Origin: UBA4582 sp002389265
GTDB taxonomy: Bacteria > Pseudomonadota > Gammaproteobacteria > Pseudomonadales > Azotimanducaceae
Assembly: GCA_943788825.1 (NCBI GenBank)
Contig: CALSRT010000002.1
Span: forward strand, 186,001 to 250,000
Length of the DNA stretch: 64,000 bases
Direction of reading: 5' to 3'
The position numbers and the translations under genes are program-made. Below are positions 53,682 through 61,754 of the stretch, in pieces. The notes beneath the pieces are model-generated. The model did no database searches and was not told the origin of the DNA. It saw only the letters and a list, made by a program, of their open reading frames with translations. How positions within the stretch are numbered: position 1 is the first letter of the stretch; every line of letters starts with the position of its first letter.

Positions 53682-54608
53682 GTGTCTGAAGCCAATAGTT
53701 ACACCTTAGCGCCGAACAACAGCTGGCGAGACTACCTGGAGATGTGCAAACCCAAGGTCGTTATGCTGATGCTGCTGTGCTCCGTCGCCGGTATGTTTTT
53801 GGCGACCCCTGGGATGGTGCCCTGGGACATCTTGTTGTTTGGTAATCTGGGTATTGCCCTGGTTGCAGGCTCGGCCGCTGCACTGAACCACCTGTTGGAT
53901 TCGAAGATTGATGCCGACATGGCACGTACGCGCAGTCGTCCGGTGGCCCAAGGTCGAGTCACCAATGTTCAAGGCGCTGTATTTGTGGCTGCCACGGGTA
54001 TTCTTGGTTTCGTTTTGCTGTATGCGCTGGTCAATCCGCTGACTGCTTGGCTGAATTTAGCCTCGTGGGTTGGCTATGGTGTCATTTACACGGCGTACTT
54101 GAAGCGTGCGACACCCCAGAATATTGTGATTGGTGGACTGTTCGGTGCTGCGCCACCGTTATTCGGTTGGACAGCTGTGACCAATAGCATTGATGGCGGT
54201 GGCTTGCTGCTGGTGTTGATTATTTTCGCGTGGACGCCACCGCATTTTTGGGCGTTGGCGATCGATCGGGTCGACGAGTATCGCAAGGTGGATATTCCTA
54301 TGTTGCCGGTGACCCATGGTGAGCAGTACACCAAGCTCCATATACTGCTCTATACGATTGTGATGATTTTGGTCACTATCCTGCCTTATTTGATTGGCAT
54401 GAGTAATCTGTTCTATTTAGTTTCTGCCCTGGCACTTGGTGGCGGTTTTCTATACTGGAGCTTGGTGTTACTAAAAGGCACCAATCGCCGTGCGCCCAGA
54501 GAGACCTTTCGCTATTCTATTGTCTATTTGATGCTCTTGTTTTTGGCGCTGCTAATCGATCACTATGCCTTCCCCGTAGATTACATACTGCACCTTAAGT
54601 CTGTCTGA
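53682..54608 (+). CDS. cyoE: protoheme IX farnesyltransferase (heme O synthase)
   Basis: UbiA-type membrane prenyltransferase that turns heme B into heme O. The substrate motif NHLLDSKIDADMARTRSRP and the second Asp-rich region around DRVDEYRKVDIPM are present, with about eight to nine membrane helices in 308 residues. It starts at GTG 53682. In Pseudomonas-type clusters a Cox15/CtaA heme A synthase gene precedes it; here only 94 bases separate it from the previous gene. Confidence 0.95.
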   Translation: MSEANSYTLAPNNSWRDYLEMCKPKVVMLMLLCSVAGMFLATPGMVPWDILLFGNLGIALVAGSAAALNHLLDSKIDADMARTRSRPVAQGRVTNVQGAVFVAATGILGFVLLYALVNPLTAWLNLASWVGYGVIYTAYLKRATPQNIVIGGLFGAAPPLFGWTAVTNSIDGGGLLLVLIIFAWTPPHFWALAIDRVDEYRKVDIPMLPVTHGEQYTKLHILLYTIVMILVTILPYLIGMSNLFYLVSALALGGGFLYWSLVLLKGTNRRAPRETFRYSIVYLMLLFLALLIDHYAFPVDYILHLKSV

Positions 54609-54650
54609 CACGAGACAGGCTTAATCCATTTTTGCCAACTAGAGTACTTT

Positions 54651-55268
54651 ATGACAAAGGGCATTCGACATACTTTGCTGATCATTGCGGGGTTCATCGC
54701 GCTGATCCTTGGCTTGTTCTTGAATAATTTTATGACGCCAAAAAGTTTGAGCGTTATCGAATATCAGGAGTTAGGCTACTTTGGCTTTCCGCAGGCACGG
54801 GAGATTAAACCGTTCAGTCTGACGGACCAGAATGGCGAAACTGTTGGTGTCGCAACTCTGAAAGGTCATTGGTCGCTGTTATTTTTTGGCTTCACTTACT
54901 GCCCAGATATTTGTCCGACCACGCTCGGCGTGCTTAATCGCGCTGTCAAGAAGATGCAGACTCCGCCGCAAGTCGTGTTGGTGAGTGTTGATCCAGAGCG
55001 CGACACGCCGGCTCAGCTAGCCAGCTATTTGGCAGGTTTTAATCCTGATTTTCAGGGTTTTACTGGTAGTTTTGACAGCATTGTTGGGTTTGCGACTAAC
55101 GTCAACGTCGCTTTCGGCAAGGTCCCGGGTGCAGAGCCTGGGACCTACACCATTGATCACAGTGCGAGTATTGTGGTCGTGGATCCGTTCGGTCGATATG
55201 CGGGTTTTATCAAAGCACCTCATCAAGCTGAAAAAATTCAAAAAATTGTCGACTCGTTACAGCGATAA
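54651..55268 (+). CDS. SCO1/SenC copper chaperone for cytochrome oxidase
   Basis: Membrane-anchored thioredoxin-fold protein that supplies copper to the CuA site of subunit II. An N-terminal helix (about 7-28) is followed by the CPDIC copper motif in FFGFTYCPDICPTTL, and the third ligand His in YTIDHSASIVVVDP. The 205 residues match. It is the last gene of the cox run and converges on thrB. Confidence 0.95.
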   Translation: MTKGIRHTLLIIAGFIALILGLFLNNFMTPKSLSVIEYQELGYFGFPQAREIKPFSLTDQNGETVGVATLKGHWSLLFFGFTYCPDICPTTLGVLNRAVKKMQTPPQVVLVSVDPERDTPAQLASYLAGFNPDFQGFTGSFDSIVGFATNVNVAFGKVPGAEPGTYTIDHSASIVVVDPFGRYAGFIKAPHQAEKIQKIVDSLQR

Positions 55269-55281
55269 TTTGAGTTAGTGT

Positions 55282-56196
55282 TTATCCCAGCCGTCGCGCG
55301 ATTCTTAAAAACTCCTCAGGGTCTTTTAGGTGCGCGTCTCCCTCGCCGCTTAGAAACCTTGTTAGAACAAACCTTAAAGCGCCAACTCGCTGAAAGGCGA
55401 TCAAAGCACCGCGCTCTTCGAGCGTCAATGACCGAACACTTTCATAGCCTGCGATCAAACTGTTTTTTCGCCTGGAATCCATCTGTCCGTTGGAATCGCT
55501 GCACCAGTCGTTTACCGTGATCGCCAGATCCTGAATCAGACTATCCTGGCAAGCGTGATAAAAGTCGATAATACCTGTCAAAGTATCGTCGATAAATAAT
55601 GCATTGTCGCGAAATAAGTCGCCATGAACGATGCCCATGGGTAAGTCCAACGCCTCTAGCTCCTGGTGTTCGGTCAGTATCGCTCTGAGTAAATGTTGAT
55701 CTGCGGTAGCGAGTCTAGAGCTGAGCTGATCGAGTGTTGCCTTTGCCCAATCAAAATCATAGGGGTTCGATCGGGTGAGCGTGACGCTGCTAGCAGCGGC
55801 GTGGAGATTGGCGAGTGCTTGACCGATCTGATGGCATTGCTGATCGTTGACAGTTTGCGGGTGGGCCCCGCTCAGTTTCGGAAACAGCCAGGTTGGTTTG
55901 CCGCAAAATATTGTGCTCGACATGCCGTCTAGCGTGCGTTTGGGTGCCGGTACCGGTATGCCTGCGCGCGCAAGCTGGTTCAAGAGCTGACTGAAAAAAG
56001 GGGCTTCTTGAAAGCTCAGCCCTTCGTTGATGGTCAGCACATACTCGCTAATCACATCGTCTACTTGCAGGTTAACGAAGTAGTTGGAGTTTTCTATGCC
56101 GGTAGTAATTGGCGTGCAAGAGACAAGCTCGCCAAGTTCAAACATGCACAGATAACGGCTTAATGCGGACTCGGAAAAGCTAGTAAAGACAGCCAC
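55282..56196 (-). CDS. thrB: homoserine kinase, APH-fold type
   Basis: Phosphorylates homoserine for threonine synthesis. This is the Pseudomonas-type kinase of the aminoglycoside-phosphotransferase fold, not the GHMP-type ThrB of E. coli. The catalytic loop GIVHGDLFRDNALF and the metal site IDFYHACQDSLIQDLA are intact. The N-terminus SALSRYLCMFELGELVSCTPITTGIENSNYFV is typical. It lies 3 bases after the DUF2782 gene. Confidence 0.93.
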   Translation of the reverse strand: MAVFTSFSESALSRYLCMFELGELVSCTPITTGIENSNYFVNLQVDDVISEYVLTINEGLSFQEAPFFSQLLNQLARAGIPVPAPKRTLDGMSSTIFCGKPTWLFPKLSGAHPQTVNDQQCHQIGQALANLHAAASSVTLTRSNPYDFDWAKATLDQLSSRLATADQHLLRAILTEHQELEALDLPMGIVHGDLFRDNALFIDDTLTGIIDFYHACQDSLIQDLAITVNDWCSDSNGQMDSRRKNSLIAGYESVRSLTLEERGALIAFQRVGALRFVLTRFLSGEGDAHLKDPEEFLRIARRLG

Positions 56197-56199
56197 AGA

Positions 56200-56511
56200 T
56201 TACCACTCGAATAACACCCAGCTAGGATAAAGACGTTTGCTATGATCAAGGTCGGTGAAATGCGGTGACCCGTCAGCAGGCACCATATAGTACGGGCTGC
56301 CCTTTTTTGGGACAACTTTGATCATCATCAAGATACCGTTAGTGCGGTATTCATAAATCGTGCGATCCTCGCCCACCACAATTTCTACATCGCGACCCTC
56401 GCTGGCCGGGTCTGGCAGGGCAATTTCACTCGCTGAAACCGCATAGAAAAAGCTACTGCAGCATAACAACAACACAAGTTGAACTAGGATTGGAAAGTTG
56501 CGTGAGTTCAC
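56200..56511 (-). CDS. DUF2782-family secreted protein
   Basis: About 103 residues: a signal peptide (NSRNFPILVQLVLLLCCSSFFYAVSA) and a short periplasmic domain with EIVVGEDRTIYEYRTNGILMMIKVVPKKGSPYY. It matches the DUF2782 family, which is found next to thrB and polA in Pseudomonas. The start is probably GTG 56511, with a GGGG upstream; an ATG at 56556 would add fifteen residues before the signal peptide and overlap polA. Function unknown. Confidence 0.85.
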   Translation of the reverse strand: MNSRNFPILVQLVLLLCCSSFFYAVSASEIALPDPASEGRDVEIVVGEDRTIYEYRTNGILMMIKVVPKKGSPYYMVPADGSPHFTDLDHSKRLYPSWVLFEW

Positions 56512-56545
56512 AGTATGGTTCCCCAAAATACCTGAGCGATTCAAG

Positions 56546-59239
56546 ATGAAAGACAACTACCCACTGGTTCTGATTGATGGTTCATCCTACCTTTTCCGTG
56601 CCTACCATGCACTACCCAAGTTGATGAGTACCAAGGGCGCCCACACCGGTGCTATCAGAGGTGTCATCAGCATGATCAGGAAGCTGATGGCTGACTATCC
56701 CCAGAGCCATATTGCTGTCGTGTTCGATGCCAAGGGTAAGTCTTTCAGAAACACGCTGTATCCTGCCTATAAGGAAAACCGGGCGGCGATGCCCGACGAA
56801 CTGCGAGAACAAATTCTGCCGATACAGGACATCATTCGAAAAATGGGCCTGCCGCTGCTGATCATCGAGGGGGTTGAGGCGGATGATGTGATTGGCACCT
56901 TGGCCGAGGAAGCGACCCGGCGGCAAATGGCCGTGCTAATCTCAACCGGTGATAAGGATATGGCGCAATTGGTCAATCCACACATCACGTTGGTCAACAC
57001 CATGACGGATACTATGATGGACGAGGCCGGTGTTGAGGAAAAGTTCGGTGTTCGGCCCGATCAAATCATCGACTATTTGGCGCTCGTCGGTGACGCATCT
57101 GACAATATCCCAGGCGTGCCTAATTGCGGACCGAAAACGGCAGTCAAATGGCTTGCTGCGCATGCCAGTGTCGAGGGTATTATTAGTCATGCAGATGAGA
57201 TCAAGGGCAAGGTCGGCGAAAACCTTCGAAATTCCTTAGACACACTGCGTCTGTCCTACCAGTTAGCTACGATCAAGTTGGACGTGGCCCTTGACGTGAA
57301 GCCGGAAGAGTTGCTTTTGACGCCACCGGATGTCGAGGGCTTGCGTCAATTGTTTACAGAATATGAGTTCCGGCAGTGGGTGGATGAACTCCGCGGTAAT
57401 AGTGATTCTGTGCCAATGGAAGAGTCTGCGGGCACAGACTACCAGACGATTCTGAGCCGTGCAGAATTAGCCCGTTGGATTGATATTCTACAAGCTGCGC
57501 CGGCCTTTGCTTTCGACACAGAGACCACGAGTCTTGACTATATGCAGGCCGACTTAGTGGGCGTGTCATTCAGTGTTAAGTCTGGTGAGGCGGCCTACAT
57601 TCCTTTGGCGCATGCTTATCTCGGTGTGCCAGAACAACTGTCTCGAGAGGTGGTACTTGGTGAGTTGCGTGGATTACTAGAGGACCCTAACAAGCAGAAG
57701 ATCGGGCAGAATCTTAAATATGATATGAGCGTTTTGGCGCGCTATGGCATTGAGCTGCGTGGCATCGCCTTTGACACGATGTTAGAGTCCTATGTGCTGA
57801 ACTCGGTAGCCACAAGGCATAACATGGATGACCTGGCCTTAAAGTATCTGGGCAAGAGCACGATCGCGTTCGAGGAAGTTGCCGGTAAGGGTGCCAAGCA
57901 GATTACCTTCGATCAGGTGGACATCGAGATAGCGTCAAAGTATGCCGCGGAAGATGCTGATATCACTTTGCAATTGCACGAGGCCTTGTGGCCAAAATTG
58001 CACGCATTGCCGTCCTTGCAAAGTGTGTTTGAGAAAATCGAATTGCCGTTGGTCAGTGTATTGTCCAGAATTGAGCGTAACGGCGTGCTGTTAGATACGG
58101 GTTTACTCAACAGACAAAGCGCCAAACTGAGCCAACGCTTAGAGGAGCTGGAGCGCGACGCTTTTGAGTTGGCGGGAGAACCATTCAATCTAGGTTCGCC
58201 GAAGCAACTGCAAACTATCTTTTTTGAAAAGCTGCAATTGCCGGTCAAGAAAAAGACACCCAAAGGTCAGCCGTCAACGGCAGAGGATGTGCTCCAGGAG
58301 TTAGCGTTAGACTACCCTTTACCCAAAGTTATTCTCGAATATCGCGGATTGTCTAAATTAAAGTCTACCTATACGGACCAGTTACCTAAACAAGTGAATC
58401 CTGGTACCGGACGAATCCATACTTCGTACCACCAGGCAGTGGCTGCTACTGGCCGGTTGTCGAGTACCAACCCCAATCTGCAAAATATACCTATACGAAC
58501 AGAAGAAGGTCGTCAGGTGCGTAAAGCCTTCATTGCTGCGCCAGGGTATCAGTTGATTGCAGCCGACTATTCGCAAATTGAATTGCGGATCATGGCGCAC
58601 CTGTCGTCCGATGCGGGTTTGTTGACGGCATTCGCTCAGGGCTTGGATATCCACAAGGCCACTGCGGCTGAAGTTTTTGGCCAAAGCCTTGAGGCCGTGA
58701 CAGCTGATCAGCGCCGCAGTGCCAAAGCGATTAACTTTGGTTTGATCTATGGTATGTCTGCTTTTGGCCTAGCGCGCCAGCTGGGTATCGGACGTGGTGA
58801 TGCACAGTCTTATATTGACCTGTATTTTGAACGCTACCCCGGCGTTCTTGATTACATGGATCGAACCAAGGCGCTTGCCGCCGAGCAAGGTTTTGTTGAG
58901 ACCCTATTTGGTCGACGCCTGTATTTACCAGAGATTAATACTACCAATTTTCAGCGCCGCCAAGGCGCTGAACGTACCGCGATCAATGCGCCGATGCAGG
59001 GTTCGGCGGCGGATATTATCAAGCTGGCCATGATCGATGTTGATCGATGGTTGACCACAGATAAGCCCGATGCCCGAATGATCATGCAGGTGCATGACGA
59101 ATTAGTGCTGGAGGTCAATGCGGATCAGGTCGATGAAGTCGCCGCGATCCTTACCGCTAAGATGAGCCAGGCGGTTGAACTCAAGGTGCCATTGCTGGTG
59201 GAGACGGGAGTGGGCCTGAATTGGGAGGAGGCGCATTAG
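56546..59239 (+). CDS. polA: DNA polymerase I
   Basis: Repair polymerase that fills gaps and replaces Okazaki primers. The 897 residues hold an N-terminal 5' nuclease (about 1-290, VVFDAKGKSFR, GVEADDVIGTL). A 3'-5' proofreading domain follows with FDTETTSLDYM, so the exonuclease acidic residues are present. The polymerase domain has ADYSQIELRIMAHLS, the O helix RRSAKAINFGLIYGM and MQVHDELVLEV. ATG 56546 is used; the frame to 56498 runs into the divergent DUF2782 start. Confidence 0.97.
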   Translation: MKDNYPLVLIDGSSYLFRAYHALPKLMSTKGAHTGAIRGVISMIRKLMADYPQSHIAVVFDAKGKSFRNTLYPAYKENRAAMPDELREQILPIQDIIRKMGLPLLIIEGVEADDVIGTLAEEATRRQMAVLISTGDKDMAQLVNPHITLVNTMTDTMMDEAGVEEKFGVRPDQIIDYLALVGDASDNIPGVPNCGPKTAVKWLAAHASVEGIISHADEIKGKVGENLRNSLDTLRLSYQLATIKLDVALDVKPEELLLTPPDVEGLRQLFTEYEFRQWVDELRGNSDSVPMEESAGTDYQTILSRAELARWIDILQAAPAFAFDTETTSLDYMQADLVGVSFSVKSGEAAYIPLAHAYLGVPEQLSREVVLGELRGLLEDPNKQKIGQNLKYDMSVLARYGIELRGIAFDTMLESYVLNSVATRHNMDDLALKYLGKSTIAFEEVAGKGAKQITFDQVDIEIASKYAAEDADITLQLHEALWPKLHALPSLQSVFEKIELPLVSVLSRIERNGVLLDTGLLNRQSAKLSQRLEELERDAFELAGEPFNLGSPKQLQTIFFEKLQLPVKKKTPKGQPSTAEDVLQELALDYPLPKVILEYRGLSKLKSTYTDQLPKQVNPGTGRIHTSYHQAVAATGRLSSTNPNLQNIPIRTEEGRQVRKAFIAAPGYQLIAADYSQIELRIMAHLSSDAGLLTAFAQGLDIHKATAAEVFGQSLEAVTADQRRSAKAINFGLIYGMSAFGLARQLGIGRGDAQSYIDLYFERYPGVLDYMDRTKALAAEQGFVETLFGRRLYLPEINTTNFQRRQGAERTAINAPMQGSAADIIKLAMIDVDRWLTTDKPDARMIMQVHDELVLEVNADQVDEVAAILTAKMSQAVELKVPLLVETGVGLNWEEAH

Positions 59240-59336
59240 GCGCCCATTGAGACCCGCTCTGGACTGAATGGGGGCTAAACGATAAGCGCAAAAAAATGCT
59301 GGCGGCAATCATTTTGGTAATTATTGCGGAGTTATT

Positions 59337-59363
59337 GAACTTTTCCTGTGGGCACCCGTCTTA
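59337..59363 (+). promoter_or_regulatory. sigma-E/AlgU-type promoter upstream of the sRNA
   Basis: GAACTT (59337-59342) and TCTTA (59359-59363) are exactly 16 bases apart, which is the extracytoplasmic sigma-E/AlgU pattern (GAACTT-N16-17-TCtgA). Transcription should begin about 59368-59371. ErsA of Pseudomonas, in the same gene context, is transcribed from a promoter of this class. Confidence 0.7.
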
Positions 59364-59421
59364 TTACTGTAACGCGCAAGTCATTGGTAAAGTTGAAGAG
59401 CAGTTTTACTGGAGATTTGGA

Positions 59422-59465
59422 TAGTAAAGCTTTTGGTAGTAAAGCTTTTGGTAGTAAAGCTTCGG
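59422..59465 (+). repeat. 15-base tandem repeat, three copies, within the sRNA gene
   Basis: TAGTAAAGCTTTTGG is repeated exactly at 59422 and 59437, and a third copy at 59452 is shortened and changed (AGCTTCGG). Copy number variation would alter the 5' half of the predicted RNA. Each unit contains AAGCTT. Confidence 0.9.
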
Positions 59466-59499
59466 TAAATTTCTCCCCCAAACGAGCCGAAGACCCCCG

Positions 59500-59542
59500 G
59501 CCCTGGTCGCGCCCTCCCCGACGCTGATCAGGGCTTTTTTTT
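59500..59542 (+). terminator. Rho-independent terminator of the sRNA
   Basis: GCCCTGGTCGCG pairs with CGCTGATCAGGGC through 12 base pairs with one G-T pair and one bulged T, the loop is CCCTCCCCGA, and eight T follow. It lies about 260 bases past polA. Confidence 0.88.
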
Positions 59543-59645
59543 GCCTGAAATGCTTTTATTTGAATGGCGCAATGTAATCGCGCGATTTGAAACGCAGGCC
59601 TGCTATAAGGACTGCGCAGTCAGATTCACAGCAAAGACTGAAACG

Positions 59646-60338
59646 TTAATCCTGATCGAGGCCTTCCTGATCGACATTAATATCCTGGAGGTCTTTCCTC
59701 GGCATGGTCCTGTCGGTTCCCCCCGCTGCTATCCAGTCCGATAATTGATTCAGGAGTATTTTTTGGCCAACCTCATGAGTCGATGAGAATAGCTGGATGG
59801 TAGCGAGTTTGCTGACTTCCCGCTTCACATGCAGCAATGCCGCTTGCTGGGCGCCTCGTTTGAGCTTGTCGCATTTGGTTAGGAGGATGTGCAACGGCAT
59901 GCCGGCACCGGCGCACCAGTCGAGCATGGTTTGATCGAAGGGTTTTAATGGATGCCGAATGTCCATCAAGAGTACCAGCCCGCACAGCGACTCACGGTTA
60001 CGTAAGTAGTTGTCGATGTTTTCGTGCCAGTCTCGTTTGAGTGCTGTGGGTACCTTGGCGTAGCCGTAGCCGGGTAAATCCACCAGTCGAAACGCTTCTG
60101 AGACGGTAAAAAAATTGATCAACTGCGTGCGACCCGGGGTTTTGCTGGTTCGTGCCAGCTTATTCAGTCCGGTTAGGTAGTTGATTGCACTGGACTTGCC
60201 TGCATTTGACCGCCCACAGAAAGCGACTTCCAGGCCGACATCTGCCGGACACTGACTGAGTTTTGCAGCACTTTTAAGAAACTGGATGTCATCCAGGCTG
60301 ACTTTTGGTCGATTTATTATCTGTTCTGGCATAATCAC
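59646..60338 (-). CDS. engB: ribosome biogenesis GTPase EngB (YihA/YsxC)
   Basis: Essential GTPase for late 50S assembly. The P-loop FCGRSNAGKSSAINYL is near residue 40, followed by G2 TPGRTQ, G3 DLPGYGYA and G4 TKCDK. The 230 residues match; the last 20, rich in acidic residues, are variable. The start may be ATG 60338 or ATG 60332 (MPEQIINRPKVS). It converges with the sRNA and is divergent from the cytochrome c4 gene. Confidence 0.96.
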   Translation of the reverse strand: MIMPEQIINRPKVSLDDIQFLKSAAKLSQCPADVGLEVAFCGRSNAGKSSAINYLTGLNKLARTSKTPGRTQLINFFTVSEAFRLVDLPGYGYAKVPTALKRDWHENIDNYLRNRESLCGLVLLMDIRHPLKPFDQTMLDWCAGAGMPLHILLTKCDKLKRGAQQAALLHVKREVSKLATIQLFSSTHEVGQKILLNQLSDWIAAGGTDRTMPRKDLQDINVDQEGLDQD

Positions 60339-60445
60339 GATATATTTGCTGCTTTGTGGCTTGGGCCTTCCGGCTAAGTTTGTTATATACTTGCACCTTC
60401 ATGTTAACACTGCTCATCCTGTATTTAGTTTTTTTAGGGACACTC

Positions 60446-61051
60446 ATGTTTAGAATTTTAATTGGTATCATTGTAACTGTATCGTCAACCTTCGTTTTTG
60501 CCGCCGGGGACCCTCAGCACGGCAAAGAACTTTCGGCTGTTTGTGCCGCCTGTCATGGTCAGGATGGAAATAGCTCCGCAGGTGCGTTTCCTAGTTTAGC
60601 CGGCCAGGGACAAAGATATCTGGTCAAGCAATTGCAGGATATCAAGTCGGGCAATCGTGCCGCGATCTTGATGACGGGTATTCTGGATGCCTACTCAGCT
60701 CAAGATATGCAGGACGTCGCTGCCTACTATTCTGCCCAGACCCCCACAGGCGGTGCGGCGGACCCAGCCTTGTTGGCCCAGGGTGAAACCATTTACCGAG
60801 CAGGCGTAGCGCGTAAGAGTATCGCTGCCTGTACGGCCTGTCATTCGCCAACAGGACAGGGTAACGCTGCGGCTGCCTTTCCGATGCTTGCCGGTCAATG
60901 GCCAGAATATACCGAAGCTCAGCTCAAAGCGTTCCGCAGTGGTGTCCGCCACAATGATGGCGATAGCCAGATGATGCGTCTCAATGCGATGGATTTGAGC
61001 GATAAAGAAATCACCGCTGTGGCGAGCTACATTCGCGGCCTTGGGAAGTAG
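60446..61051 (+). CDS. diheme cytochrome c4
   Basis: Periplasmic electron carrier with two heme c domains. A signal peptide (MFRILIGIIVTVSSTFVFA) is followed by CAACHG near residue 31 and CTACHS near residue 131, with axial Met in the loops SGNRAAILMTG and SQMMRLNAM. About 201 residues. I choose ATG 60446, behind AGGGA, because it starts the signal peptide; the longer frame to 60356 overlaps the engB promoter. Cytochrome c4 next to engB and dsbA is the Pseudomonas arrangement, and it may feed the cox oxidase encoded 13 kb away. Confidence 0.94.
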   Translation: MFRILIGIIVTVSSTFVFAAGDPQHGKELSAVCAACHGQDGNSSAGAFPSLAGQGQRYLVKQLQDIKSGNRAAILMTGILDAYSAQDMQDVAAYYSAQTPTGGAADPALLAQGETIYRAGVARKSIAACTACHSPTGQGNAAAAFPMLAGQWPEYTEAQLKAFRSGVRHNDGDSQMMRLNAMDLSDKEITAVASYIRGLGK

Positions 61052-61076
61052 GCATCAGACAGGAGTGGATTGATAT

Positions 61077-61754
61077 ATGAAGTACATTGTAATGGTGTTG
61101 TCCTGGTTTTCTTTGGCACTGGCGCTCATGACCAGCCAAGCAGTTTTGGGTGAGGGTATTCCTTACGAGGAAGGCACGCATTATGTGGCTTTGCCCATAC
61201 CAATCAAAACCCGCCAGGCTGATAAAATCGAAGTGGCCGAGTATTTTTCCTATGGTTGCCCGCACTGCTATCAGTTTGAGCCCTTGATTGGTGCCTGGAA
61301 GCGAGAGCTTGCCGACGATGTGGTATTCAGCCGTACACCAGCGATCTGGAATGCTGATTATCAAGTGTATGCCCAGACCTATCTAACCGCCCAGGCCCTC
61401 AATGTTTTGGATCAAATCCATGTGCCTTTGTTTGATGCCATTCATAATAAGCGCCGACGCTTGAATGACCCTGAGCAAATGGCTGTTTTTTTTGGCGAGA
61501 TGGGAGTCGATCCCATGGCCTTTGCGCGCACTTACAGCTCTTTCGGTGTTCGTGCCAGTTATCAGCAGGCCGAAGCCAAGGGTCGCGCCTATCGATCAAG
61601 CGGGGTTCCTGCCATCGTGGTGAATGGTAAATACCGCATTGAAGGTTCTATGGCCGGTAGCAGTGCCGAGATGCTGAAAATTGCTAACTATTTGGTCGAG
61701 AAAGAACGCAACCTGAAGAATAAAGTCCCCGCTCCAAAGCAACCCGCGAGTTGA
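61077..61754 (+). CDS. dsbA: thiol:disulfide interchange protein DsbA
   Basis: Periplasmic oxidase that makes disulfide bonds in exported proteins. A signal peptide (about 1-25) precedes the active site CPHC in YFSYGCPHCYQFEPLIG near residue 62, with the cis-Pro in SGVPAIVVNGKY. The 225 residues match Pseudomonas-type DsbA. It lies 25 bases after cytochrome c4, whose heme-binding cysteines need DsbA-type redox control. Confidence 0.95.
   Translation: MKYIVMVLSWFSLALALMTSQAVLGEGIPYEEGTHYVALPIPIKTRQADKIEVAEYFSYGCPHCYQFEPLIGAWKRELADDVVFSRTPAIWNADYQVYAQTYLTAQALNVLDQIHVPLFDAIHNKRRRLNDPEQMAVFFGEMGVDPMAFARTYSSFGVRASYQQAEAKGRAYRSSGVPAIVVNGKYRIEGSMAGSSAEMLKIANYLVEKERNLKNKVPAPKQPAS

Larger units (their letters stand above)
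59370..59542 (+). ncRNA. probable trans-acting sRNA between polA and engB (ErsA/Spot 42 position)
   Basis: The polA-engB gap encodes Spot 42 in enterics and ErsA in Pseudomonas. Here it has a sigma-E-like promoter, no convincing reading frame, three near-perfect 15-base repeats, a C-rich single-stranded stretch (TTCTCCCCCA at 59471-59480) and a strong terminator whose loop contains CCTCC, complementary to a Shine-Dalgarno sequence. That combination suggests an Hfq-dependent RNA of about 170 bases that pairs with mRNA ribosome-binding sites. Exact ends are estimates and sequence homology to ErsA is not proven. Confidence 0.7.
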
